From: CAXBCP01 sp963977005
GTDB taxonomy: Bacteria; Pseudomonadota; Alphaproteobacteria; MPNO01; UBA830
Direction: 5' to 3'
Assembly: GCA_963977005.1 (NCBI GenBank)
Contig: CAXBMQ010000022.1
Span: 1-64,000, forward strand
DNA: 64,000 nucleotides
In this document: positions 26,133-35,100 of the stretch, piece after piece
How the letters are laid out: every line of letters begins with the position of its first letter
Position numbering within the stretch: the stretch's first letter is position 1
The notes under the pieces: model-generated
Told to the model about the DNA's origin: nothing
Database searches by the model: none
What the model saw: the letters and a program-made list of their open reading frames with translations, nothing else
Program-made: the position numbers and the translations under genes

Positions 26133-26987
26133 GTGAGTGAGACGGTTGAGACGACACTGGAAAGCCCGGATTTCGGCACCATCAAGGTGGTCGAGCGGAC
26201 CTGTCCCCATTGCGGCCGCGACAATTCGGACCGGCCGGCGCACCGCTATTCGCATTCCGTCTGGAAAATCCGGGAATGCGCCGATTGCGGCTTTGTCTAT
26301 ATCGACCAGTCGCCGGTCTATGAAGCGCTGAAATCGGAGATGGCGTGGGAAAAGACGACGCTTATCGAGGAAAAGCGACGTGCCGATATCCGCCCGATTT
26401 CCTACAAGTTCAGCAAGCTTACACGCGCGCGCATGCATCTTTTCCCGCGCACCCGGATGCCGGATCTCGTGCACGCCCACGCGCAGCCGGGCAGGGTGGT
26501 CGACCTCGGCTGCGGCGCGGGCGACCAGCTGCGCGGGCTCGACGACCGTTTCATCCCCTACGGGATCGAAATCTCGGCCGAACTGGCCGCCGCCGGGAAC
26601 GCCTGTTTCGGCGAACGCGGCGGGCAGGTGATCTGCGCGCCGAGCCTGGACGGCCTGATCGCCGTGGAGGACGAGTTTTTCAGTGCGGCGACGCTGCGCT
26701 CCTATCTCGAACACGAAAGCCACCCGCAGGAGGTTCTCCGGGAACTTTACCGCACCCTGGCGCCCGAAGGCGTGGCGATCGTCAAGGTGCCGAATTTCGG
26801 CGCGGTGAACCGGATGATCATGGGCAGTAAATGGTGCGGCTTCCGCTATCCTGACCATCTGAATTATTTCACGCCGGCATCGCTGCGGAAGATGGCGGAA
26901 AAATGCGGGTATTCGGTAAAATCCGCTTTTTCCCAGCGTCTGCCGACCAGCGACAACATGTATGCGGTTTTGAAAAAGCCCTCCTAG
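26133..26987 (+). CDS. Zinc-ribbon class I SAM-dependent methyltransferase
   Basis: GTG 26133, 22 bases after guaD with a GGGACGGGGG stretch upstream, gives 284 residues. The N-terminus has a zinc-ribbon-like pair CPHC (24-27) and CADC (49-52); the core has the SAM-binding VVDLGCGAG (122-130), followed by a Methyltransf_11/23-type domain with a late DHLNYFTPASLRKM segment. The arrangement resembles methyltransferases that modify sugars or small molecules. The substrate cannot be named. Spacing suggests co-transcription with guaD, so a link to purine use is possible but unproven. Confidence 0.75.
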   Translation: MSETVETTLESPDFGTIKVVERTCPHCGRDNSDRPAHRYSHSVWKIRECADCGFVYIDQSPVYEALKSEMAWEKTTLIEEKRRADIRPISYKFSKLTRARMHLFPRTRMPDLVHAHAQPGRVVDLGCGAGDQLRGLDDRFIPYGIEISAELAAAGNACFGERGGQVICAPSLDGLIAVEDEFFSAATLRSYLEHESHPQEVLRELYRTLAPEGVAIVKVPNFGAVNRMIMGSKWCGFRYPDHLNYFTPASLRKMAEKCGYSVKSAFSQRLPTSDNMYAVLKKPS

Positions 26988-27048
26988 GCCCGGTTTCGTC
27001 CGCTGCGCCCGTTACCCTTCGTTAACCGGCAGCGGCGAAAATCCCCGG

Positions 27049-27456
27049 ATGACACGCATGCCTGCCTTTCTGACCCTGCTTCTGCTCGCCACGCCGGCAG
27101 CGGCCGAGACGGCCACGGTCACGGTCACGAAGGCCGACTGCCGGAACATCGTCGCGCATACGCCCGATGCATCCGTCGCCTATACGCCCGGTGTGACGGC
27201 GGATGGCAGGCGCGTAGCGCCGGCGGATCTTGCGGGCGGGTCGACGATCAAGCCGCCGGACTCGTTTTCGATGCAGATCAATATCGATCTTCAGGAACGC
27301 TTCGGTCTGCCGGCCAACAAGGGCCAGTATATGGGCGAGCTGAATGCGGGCAAGGTCGAGTACAAGGACGGCAAGCTGACCTATAACGGCCAGGAACTGG
27401 CCACCGGGTCGCAGAACGCGATCGCAGAGGCCTGCCGCAAGCTGCAAAGGCAGTAA
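27049..27456 (+). CDS. Small secreted protein of unknown function
   Basis: A 135-residue protein with a clear Sec signal peptide (cleavage after ATPAAA, about residue 19). The mature part has two cysteines (C31 and C129) that could form a disulfide, a DSFSMQINIDLQERFGLPAN stretch and no recognisable domain. It is separated by 61 bases from the methyltransferase gene and 140 bases from the MetE-like gene, so it may be a single unit. Codon and base use are like the neighbours. Not recognised. Confidence 0.7.
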   Translation: MTRMPAFLTLLLLATPAAAETATVTVTKADCRNIVAHTPDASVAYTPGVTADGRRVAPADLAGGSTIKPPDSFSMQINIDLQERFGLPANKGQYMGELNAGKVEYKDGKLTYNGQELATGSQNAIAEACRKLQRQ

Positions 27457-27552
27457 CGGCTCACCTGTATCCGCCTATTCTGCGGAAATTCCATCGGTTC
27501 GTTCTTTTTGGGTTGCCGCCCCGGCGCCAATCGTCGAGGATTTGCCGGAGCA

Positions 27553-27588
27553 CCCGTCCTCAGAGACGGGACAGGGAACTTGATGAGG
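27553..27588 (+). promoter_or_regulatory. Possible RNA pseudoknot over the ribosome binding site of the MetE-like gene
   Basis: CCCGTC (27553-27558) and GACGGG (27565-27570) form a perfect 6-base-pair hairpin. Its loop bases CTCA (27559-27562) can pair with TGAG (27584-27587), part of the TGAGG ribosome binding site eight bases before ATG 27597. This is an H-type pseudoknot layout like small translational riboswitches. It does not match the SAM-II consensus as remembered; the second helix is only four pairs and may be chance. Confidence 0.3.
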
Positions 27589-27596
27589 AAACATCC

Positions 27597-28715
27597 ATGA
27601 CCAGCCCCCATAAACCGCCATTTCGTGCAGACCATGTCGGCAGCCTGCTGCGGCCGGCGAGCGTCGCCGACGCACGGAAGAAGTTCTATACCGACGCGCC
27701 GACCATCACCGCCGACGAACTGCGCGAGATCGAGGACGCGGCGATTGCCGATGTCATAAAAATGCAGGAAGACGCCGGCCTTCACGTTGTGACCGACGGC
27801 GAATTCAGGCGCTATTTCTGGCACTACGATTTCATGGGCATGCTCGACGGGTTCGACATGGTGACGCGCGGGGAGGGCATCCAGTTCGAAGGGGTCAAAC
27901 TGCCGCCGCTCTATCCCACGATCACAGGCAAGCTCGACTTCCCCGACGATCACTCGATGCTCGACCATTTCCGGTTTGTCGCGGCCAACGCAAAAGAAAC
28001 GCCGAAAATTTCCATCCCGGGCCCGAGCTGCTGTCACTTCCGCACCGCGCCGGAGGATATTCTGCCGGAACAATACAAGGACATGGATGTCCTGTTCGCA
28101 GACCTTGCGGCGACCTATAGGAAAGCCGTCGCGAAATTCTACGAGGCGGGCTGCCGCTATCTGCAGATGGACGATATCTATTTCGCCTATCTGTGCGATC
28201 CGAAACAACGCGAAGAGAAGAAAGCGGCGGGGCAGGACCCCGATATGCTGCTCAATAAGTATGCCTGGATGATGAACGAGGCGATCAAGGATCGCCCGGA
28301 CGATATGGTCATCGGCATGCATATGTGCCGCGGCAATTTCCAGTCCACCTACGCGGCGTCCGGCGGCTACGACCCGGCTGCCGAGGCGATCTTCAGCACA
28401 GGCGTGGATATCTTCTTCATGGAATACGACAGCGAACGCGCCGGCGGGCTGGAACCGCTGCGTCTGCTGCCGAAGGGCAAGCAGCGCGTGATGGCGGGTT
28501 TCGTTACCACAAAGACGCCGGGGCTTGAGTCGGTAGACGACCTGAAGCGCAAGTTCGACGAGGCGTCGAAATACGCCGATATGGACCAGCTGGGCCTCGC
28601 CCCGCAATGCGGCTTCTCGTCCACCGAACACGGCAACAAGATCACGTTCGATGACCAGCGCCGGAAGCTGGACCTTGTGGTGAAGACGGCGGCGGAAATC
28701 TGGGGGGATGCCTGA
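27597..28715 (+). CDS. Cobalamin-independent methionine synthase-like protein (MetE C-terminal type)
   Basis: A 372-residue single-domain UROD/MetE-fold protein similar to YxjG/YxjH-type proteins. Start ATG 27597 has a TGAGG site; an in-frame extension upstream is non-conserved. Zinc ligands are visible as H242-M-C244 in MHMCRGN and C338 in PQCGFSS. It lacks the N-terminal half of full MetE, so the methyl donor may not be the usual polyglutamylated methyltetrahydrofolate. Possible roles are methyl transfer to homocysteine or cleavage of a related thioether. It is a single gene at the right edge of the accessory block. Confidence 0.8.
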   Translation: MTSPHKPPFRADHVGSLLRPASVADARKKFYTDAPTITADELREIEDAAIADVIKMQEDAGLHVVTDGEFRRYFWHYDFMGMLDGFDMVTRGEGIQFEGVKLPPLYPTITGKLDFPDDHSMLDHFRFVAANAKETPKISIPGPSCCHFRTAPEDILPEQYKDMDVLFADLAATYRKAVAKFYEAGCRYLQMDDIYFAYLCDPKQREEKKAAGQDPDMLLNKYAWMMNEAIKDRPDDMVIGMHMCRGNFQSTYAASGGYDPAAEAIFSTGVDIFFMEYDSERAGGLEPLRLLPKGKQRVMAGFVTTKTPGLESVDDLKRKFDEASKYADMDQLGLAPQCGFSSTEHGNKITFDDQRRKLDLVVKTAAEIWGDA

Positions 28716-28838
28716 ACGCATCGCCGGTGACGTTTCGCGTCGGTGACATCGGGGGGCTGGCCCCGTTGCACTTCCCATTGCGGCTGAGGGCGGCATTCCC
28801 TATGTTCGCGTCGCACCCTCAGGAGGCTCGCAATCCCC

Positions 28839-30152
28839 ATGCGCATGTCGCGTTATTTTCTGCCGACCCTTAAAGAAGATCCGTCCGAAGCCCAGATTGT
28901 CTCGCATCGTCTGATGCTGCGCGCGGGCATGATCCGCCAGTCCAGCGCCGGCATTTATTCCTGGCTGCCGCTCGGCCTGAAAGTGCTGCGCAAGGTCGAG
29001 GATATCGTGCGCGAGGAACAGGACGCGGCGGGCTGCCAGGAACTGCTGATGCCGACCATCCAGCCCGCGGAAATCTGGCAGGAAAGCGGTCGCTACGACG
29101 ATTACGGCGCGGAAATGCTGCGGATCCGCGACCGCCACGACCGCGACATGCTGTACGGGCCGACCAACGAGGAAATGATCACCGAGATCGTCCGCGCCCA
29201 TATCCGCAGCTACAAGGATCTGCCCAAGAATCTCTATCACATCCAGTGGAAGTTCCGTGACGAGGTGCGTCCCCGGTTCGGGATCATGCGCGGGCGCGAA
29301 TTCCTGATGAAGGATGCCTATTCCTTCGACCTGACCTACGAGGGCGCGCGCGCCGCCTATAACCGGATGTTCGTCGCCTACCTGCGCACCTTCGCGCGGA
29401 TGGGGCTGAAGGCAATTCCCATGGCGGCCGATACCGGCCCCATCGGTGGCGATCTGAGCCACGAATTCATCATCCTCGCCGAGACCGGCGAGAGCGAGGT
29501 TTTTTGTCACAGGGAGCTGCTGGAATACGATGTCCTCGGCGAAGAGGTCGATTACGAGTCCGACCTGCAACCGGTCGTCGACCGCTGGACCGGCCTGTAC
29601 GCGGCCACCGACGAAAAACACGACCCGGCGGAAGCCGCCAAGCTCGGCGACAGCCTGATGAACGCCCGTGGTATCGAGGTCGGCCACATTTTCTATTTCG
29701 GCACCAAGTATTCGAAGGCGATGAACGCCGCCGTGACCGGGCCGGATGGCGAGCAGGTATTCCCCGAAATGGGTTCCTACGGGATCGGCGTGTCGCGGCT
29801 TGTCGGCGGGATTATCGAGGCCTTCCACGACGAGAACGGCATCGTCTGGCCGGAAGCGGTCGCCCCGTTCGGCGCCGGGATTATCAACCTGAAATCCGGC
29901 GACGTGGCCTGCGACGCGGTGTCGGCCGATCTGTATGGACAATTGCAGGCGGCGGGCCGCGATCCGATCTATGACGACCGCGACGAGCGCGCCGGCGCAA
30001 AGTTCGCCGACATGGACCTGATCGGTATTCCCTGGCAGGTCGTCGTCGGCCCGCGTGGCGTGAAGAACGGCGTGGTCGAGTTCAAGAACCGGGCAAGCGG
30101 CGCGCGTGAGGAAATCTCCGCCGAATCCGCACTGGCGCGGCTGACCGCATGA
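28839..30152 (+). CDS. proS: Prolyl-tRNA synthetase, compact type
   Basis: Class II aminoacyl-tRNA synthetase that charges tRNA-Pro. The 437 residues include motif 1-2 region QSSAGIYSWLPLGLKVL and the TNEEMITEIVRAHIRSYKDL segment, motif 2 FRDEVRPRFGIMRGREFLMK, and motif 3 GSYGIGVSRLVGGI, followed by the anticodon domain. The ~180-residue editing insert of E. coli ProRS is missing between motifs 2 and 3, the normal state in Alphaproteobacteria. ATG 28839 follows AGGAGG by 12 bases. The stop overlaps lolC by four bases. Confidence 0.96.
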   Translation: MRMSRYFLPTLKEDPSEAQIVSHRLMLRAGMIRQSSAGIYSWLPLGLKVLRKVEDIVREEQDAAGCQELLMPTIQPAEIWQESGRYDDYGAEMLRIRDRHDRDMLYGPTNEEMITEIVRAHIRSYKDLPKNLYHIQWKFRDEVRPRFGIMRGREFLMKDAYSFDLTYEGARAAYNRMFVAYLRTFARMGLKAIPMAADTGPIGGDLSHEFIILAETGESEVFCHRELLEYDVLGEEVDYESDLQPVVDRWTGLYAATDEKHDPAEAAKLGDSLMNARGIEVGHIFYFGTKYSKAMNAAVTGPDGEQVFPEMGSYGIGVSRLVGGIIEAFHDENGIVWPEAVAPFGAGIINLKSGDVACDAVSADLYGQLQAAGRDPIYDDRDERAGAKFADMDLIGIPWQVVVGPRGVKNGVVEFKNRASGAREEISAESALARLTA

Positions 30153-31399
30153 TCTTCAACGCTTTCGAGCGCATGGTCGCCCTGCGCTACCTGCGGGCGC
30201 GGCGCGAAGAAGGATTCGTATCGGTCATTGCCGGGTTCTCGCTCGCCGGGATCGCGCTGGGTGTCGCCACCCTGATCATCGTGATGTCGGTGATGAACGG
30301 CTTCCGCGCCGAACTGCTGGACCGCATCCTCGGTCTCAACGGGCATATGGGCGTCTACAGCCTGACCAACCAGCCGCTCCGCGATTTCGACCGCATCGCC
30401 ACGGAAATCAAAAAGCTTGACGGCGTGACCCGGGTGATCCCGACCGTCGAGGGCCAGGTGCTGGTCAGCGGGGGGCGCGTAGCGGCAGGCGCCATCGTGC
30501 GTGGCGTGCGCGAAGCCGATATCCGCGCGCGCGAGATCATCGCCGGGAATATCCGCGCCGGCACGCTGGATAATTTCAGGGGCAAATCGAGCATCATCAT
30601 CGGCACGCGCATGGCCCGGAAATTCGGCGTCGGGCCGGGCGACACGCTGCGGCTGGTCTCGCCGCAATCCAACGCGACCGCGTTTGGCAGCGTGCCAAGA
30701 TCCAAGAAATACCGGATCGCGGCATTGTTCGAGGTCGGCATGTTCGAATACGATTCCGGCTTCGTCTTCATGCCGCTCGAAGCCGCGCAGGTCTATTTCC
30801 AGTCGAAGGACGCGGTGACCAATATCGAGGTGTTTCTCGACAACCCGGACCGTGTGAATTCGATCCGGGTCGAAATCCTCCGCGCCGCCGGGATGCCGTT
30901 GCGGCTGGTCGACTGGCAGCAGGCGAATGCGAGCTTCTTCAACGCGATCAAGGTCGAACGCAACGTGATGTTCCTGATCCTGACGCTGATCATCCTGGTC
31001 GCCGCGTTCAACATCATTTCCGGCATGATCATGATGGTGAAGGACAAGGGCCGCGATATCGCGATCCTGCGCACGATGGGGGCGACGCGCGGCATGGTGA
31101 TGCGCATCTTCCTGCTGGCCGGCGCCTCCGTCGGCATTATCGGCACCGCGGCGGGCTTCGCCCTCGGCGTCGCGTTTGCCGGCAATATCGAAACGATCCG
31201 CCAGTGGATACAGGGCCTGACCGGCGCGGAGCTGTTCGCCGCCGAGATTTATTTCCTGTCGCAGCTGCCCTCGGTGGTCGAAACAGGCGATGTTCTCAGC
31301 GTCGTCGGCATGTCGCTCGGCCTGTCGTTCCTGGCGACGCTGTACCCGGCGTGGCGGGCCGCGCGCCTCGATCCGGTGGAAGCGCTGCGATATGAATGA
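30149..31399 (+). CDS. lolC: Lipoprotein-releasing ABC transporter permease LolC/LolE
   Basis: Inner-membrane subunit of the Lol system that extracts outer-membrane lipoproteins. The 416 residues have an N-terminal helix with RYLRARREEGFVSVIAGFSL, a large periplasmic MacB-type domain, and three C-terminal helices with AFNIISGMIMMVKDKGRDIA and ILRTMGA (the coupling region). Only one permease gene is present, so the protein probably acts as a homodimer, as in many Alphaproteobacteria. It overlaps both proS and lolD. Confidence 0.94.
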   Translation: MIFNAFERMVALRYLRARREEGFVSVIAGFSLAGIALGVATLIIVMSVMNGFRAELLDRILGLNGHMGVYSLTNQPLRDFDRIATEIKKLDGVTRVIPTVEGQVLVSGGRVAAGAIVRGVREADIRAREIIAGNIRAGTLDNFRGKSSIIIGTRMARKFGVGPGDTLRLVSPQSNATAFGSVPRSKKYRIAALFEVGMFEYDSGFVFMPLEAAQVYFQSKDAVTNIEVFLDNPDRVNSIRVEILRAAGMPLRLVDWQQANASFFNAIKVERNVMFLILTLIILVAAFNIISGMIMMVKDKGRDIAILRTMGATRGMVMRIFLLAGASVGIIGTAAGFALGVAFAGNIETIRQWIQGLTGAELFAAEIYFLSQLPSVVETGDVLSVVGMSLGLSFLATLYPAWRAARLDPVEALRYE

Positions 31400-32084
31400 G
31401 AGGTATCTGGGCGACTCGCTCGTTCTCCGGGATATCCGCAGGACATTCCACCAGGCGGGGAACGATCTACAGGTGCTGCGCGGTGCGGACGTCTCGATCG
31501 CGCCGGGGGAAACCGTCGCCCTTGTCGGGCCGTCCGGGGCCGGCAAGTCGACGCTGCTGCATATCGCCGGGCTTCTGGAACGCCCGGATAGCGGCGAGGT
31601 GATCGTCGGCGGCGAAGCGTGTTCGGGATTGTCGGACGACCGGCGGACGGCGCTGCGGCGCACGGCCATCGGCTTTATCTACCAGTTTCATCACCTGTTG
31701 CCCGAATTCACGGCGCTGGAAAACGTTGTCGTGCCGCAGATGATCGCGGGGGCGAGTAAATCGGCGGCGCGCAAACGGGCAGGCGAACTGCTCGGCATGG
31801 TCGGGCTGTCGGAGCGCGAAGGCCACCGGCCGGCGAAGCTGTCGGGCGGCGAACAGCAACGCGTCGCCATTGCCCGCGCACTTGCCAACAGCCCCGCGGT
31901 GCTGATTGCCGACGAGCCGACGGGGAACCTGGACCAGGAAACGGCGGACCGGGTGTTTGACCTGCTGATGCGTCTGACCCGCGAAACCGGCGTCTCTTCG
32001 CTGGTTGCGACCCATAATCCGGACCTTGCCGCCCGCATGGACCGTACGCTGGCGCTCAAAAACGGCGTTCTCGCGGATTTCTGA
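31392..32084 (+). CDS. lolD: Lipoprotein-releasing ABC transporter ATP-binding protein LolD
   Basis: ATPase that powers the Lol complex. ATG 31392 lies eight bases inside the lolC end and gives 230 residues; the in-frame extension upstream is lolC sequence in another frame. Walker A is GPSGAGKST (46-54), the signature is LSGGEQQRVAIARAL (from 150), and Walker B LIADEPTGNLD. The family-typical IGFIYQFHHLLPEFTALENV is present. It closes the proS-lolC-lolD run; dnaE starts 66 bases later. Confidence 0.95.
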   Translation: MNERYLGDSLVLRDIRRTFHQAGNDLQVLRGADVSIAPGETVALVGPSGAGKSTLLHIAGLLERPDSGEVIVGGEACSGLSDDRRTALRRTAIGFIYQFHHLLPEFTALENVVVPQMIAGASKSAARKRAGELLGMVGLSEREGHRPAKLSGGEQQRVAIARALANSPAVLIADEPTGNLDQETADRVFDLLMRLTRETGVSSLVATHNPDLAARMDRTLALKNGVLADF

Positions 32085-32150
32085 CACATATCCACACCTG
32101 ATTCTCTGTACCGGCTGATGCTGACCGGCGGGGCGCGCTAAGATGAGCGC

Positions 32151-35100
32151 ATGACCGATCCGGGCTTTATCCATCTGCGGGTTCATACCGCCTATTCGCT
32201 GTCCGAAGGCGCGATCAAGCTGCCGAAGCTGATCGAGCTTGCCACCGGCTACGAAATGCCCGCCGTGGCGGTGACCGACACGAACAACCTGTTCGGCGCG
32301 CTTGAATTCTCGCTCGCCGCATCGAAGGCGGGTATCCAGCCGATCATCGGCTGTCAGTTCGACGTCGCGCGCGAGGGCGAGGCGTCGCGCCAGACGGGGA
32401 ACAACGCCACCGCGCGGCGGCACGACCGGCTTGTGCTGCTCGCGCAGAACCGGACCGGCTACGAAAACCTGATGGAGATATCGTCCGACGCGTTCCTGAC
32501 GACCGAGCACGGCGACACCCATACGACGCTGGAAAAACTGGAAGAACGTGCCGACGGCCTGATCTGTCTGTCCGGCGGGCCGGACGGACCGCTGGGGCGG
32601 CTGATCGGCGACGGACAGATCCCCGCCGCCGAGGCGATGTGCGAGCGGCTGCAGTCGATCTTTCCCGGCCGGTTCTATATCGAACTGCAGCGCCACGGCC
32701 TCGCCTTCGAGCGCCGGATAGAGCCGGGCCTGCTGAAGCTCGCCTACGACCGGGATATCCCGCTGGTTGCCACCAACGACGCCTATTTCGCGACCCGGGA
32801 CATGTACGAGGCGCATGACGCGCTGCTGTGCATCGCCGACGGTCGCTATGTCTCCGAATCCGATCGCCGCCACCTGACCGACCGGCATCATTTCCGCACG
32901 GCGGACGAGATGCGCGAACAGTTCGCGGATCTGCCCGAAGCGATCGATAACACCGTGGTCATCGCCCGGCGCTGCGCCTTCATGCCGTCGGAACATGCGC
33001 CGATCCTGCCGCCGTTCGAGATCGAAGGCGCGTCGAACGAGGAAGAAGCGCTGCGGCTGATGGCGCGCGAGGGGCTGGACGCGCGGCTCGACATCCAGGT
33101 CTATACCGACGACATGGACGCCGCGGCGCGCGAGGACGTCGCGAAGCCCTATCGCGAACGGCTCGAATTCGAGCTCAACGTCATCATCGAAATGGGTTTC
33201 CCCGGTTATTTCCTGATCGTTGCCGATTTTATCCAGTGGTCCAAGGACAAGGGCATTCCGGTCGGGCCGGGCCGCGGCTCGGGCGCGGGTTCGGTCGTCG
33301 CCTGGGCGCTGACGATCACCGATCTCGATCCGCTGAAGTTCGGCCTGCTGTTCGAACGTTTCCTGAACCCCGAACGGGTATCCATGCCCGACTTCGATAT
33401 CGATTTCTGCCAGGACCGCCGCGACGAGGTGATCCACTACGTCCAGGAAAAATACGGCGACGACAAGGTTGCCCAGATCATCACCTTCGGAAAGCTGCAG
33501 GCCCGCGCTGTGCTGCGCGATGTCGGGCGCGTGCTCGGCATGCCCTACGGCCAGGTCGACAAGATCACCAAGCTGGTGCCGTTCAACCCGGCCCACCCGC
33601 CGACGCTGCAGGAAGCCATCGACGGCGAAGCGGAACTGCGTCATCTGCGCGACAGCGACGAGACGGTCGGCCAGCTGATCGACAATTCGCTCAAGCTCGA
33701 AGGGCTGTACCGCCACGCATCGACCCATGCGGCGGGCGTGATTATCGGCGACCGGCGGCTGGCCGAGCTGGTGCCGCTGTATAAAGACCCGCGCTCGGAC
33801 ATGCCGGCGACGCAGTTCTCGATGAAATACGCCGAGGCCGCCGGGCTGGTGAAATTCGACTTTCTCGGCCTCAAGACGCTCACCGTACTGCAGCGCGCAA
33901 TCGAGCTGATTGAACAGCGCGAGGAAGCGCCGGATTTGCTGAACCTGCCGCTCAGCGACCCGAAGACGTTCGAGATGCTGTCGCGCGGCGAGACGGTCGG
34001 CGTGTTCCAGCTGGAAAGTTCGGGCATGCGCGACGTGCTGCGCCAGCTCAAGCCCGATACGTTTGAGGACATCATCGCCTTGGTCGCTTTGTATCGTCCC
34101 GGCCCGATGGACAATATTCCGCGCTATATCGCCTGCAAGCACGGCGAGGAAGAGCCGGATTATCTGCATCCCGACCTGCAGCCGATCCTGGAAGAGACCT
34201 ACGGCGTGATGATCTACCAGGAACAGGTGATGCAGATCGCCCAGGTCCTGTCCGGCTATTCGCTCGGCGGCGCGGACCTGCTGCGCCGCGCCATGGGCAA
34301 GAAGATCGCCGCCGAAATGGCCGCCCAGCGCGAGGATTTCGTCAATGGCGCGGATGCCCGCGGGGTCGACAAGGCGCAGGCCGGGCGCATTTTCGACCAG
34401 GTCGACAAGTTCGCAGGCTACGGCTTCAACAAAAGCCACGCGGCGGCCTATGCGCTGGTCGCCTATCAGACCGCCTTTCTGAAGGCGAACTATCCGGTCG
34501 AATTCCTCGCCGCCTCGATGACCCTCGATCTCGGCAATACCGACAAGCTGAATATCTTCCGCCAGGAACTCGACCGTCTCGATATCCCGCTGCTCTCGCC
34601 GGATATCAACAAATCCGGCGTCACCTTTACGGTGGAAACCATTACGAATGGGACGACGACCTATGCCGTGCGCTACGCGCTGGCCGCGATCAAGAATGTC
34701 GGGCGCCAGGCGATGGCCGATGTGGTCGCCGAACGCGACAGCAACGGCTCCTTTGCCGATCTTGCCGATTTCGCGACCCGGCTGACATCCTCGGGCGCGA
34801 ACAAGCGCCAGTTCGAGAACCTGGTCAGGGCAGGGGCCTTCGACAGCCTGGATTCCAACCGCAAACGCCTGTACGAGGGCGCCGAGGGCGTGATGCGCCT
34901 CGCCAACACATCGGCGCAGGAACGCGAAAGCGGCCAGGACAGCCTGTTCGGCGGGGCGGTGGCGGAAGACGACAATGCGCGCTTGCGCCTGCCCGATACC
35001 CTCGACTGGCCGGTGATGGAACGTCTGACCCATGAATTCGAAGCCGTCGGCTCGTACCTCTCGGCCCATCCATTGGATGCCTATGCCGGGCAGTTACGTA

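Noticed and set aside
27541..27597. A classical SAM-II riboswitch before the MetE-like gene
   Set aside because: The conserved SAM-II loop and pairing sequences as remembered are not seen; only a general pseudoknot layout remains.
10728..28715. Signs of a mobile element at the edges of the purine block
   Set aside because: No integrase, transposase, direct repeats or tRNA gene was found near either edge, so no mobile element is claimed.
31467..35069. A 1200-codon open frame on the minus strand opposite lolD and dnaE
   Set aside because: It is antisense to well-identified genes, is rich in Arg/His/Gln/Asp as typical for the antisense of GC-rich coding DNA, and shows no known domain.
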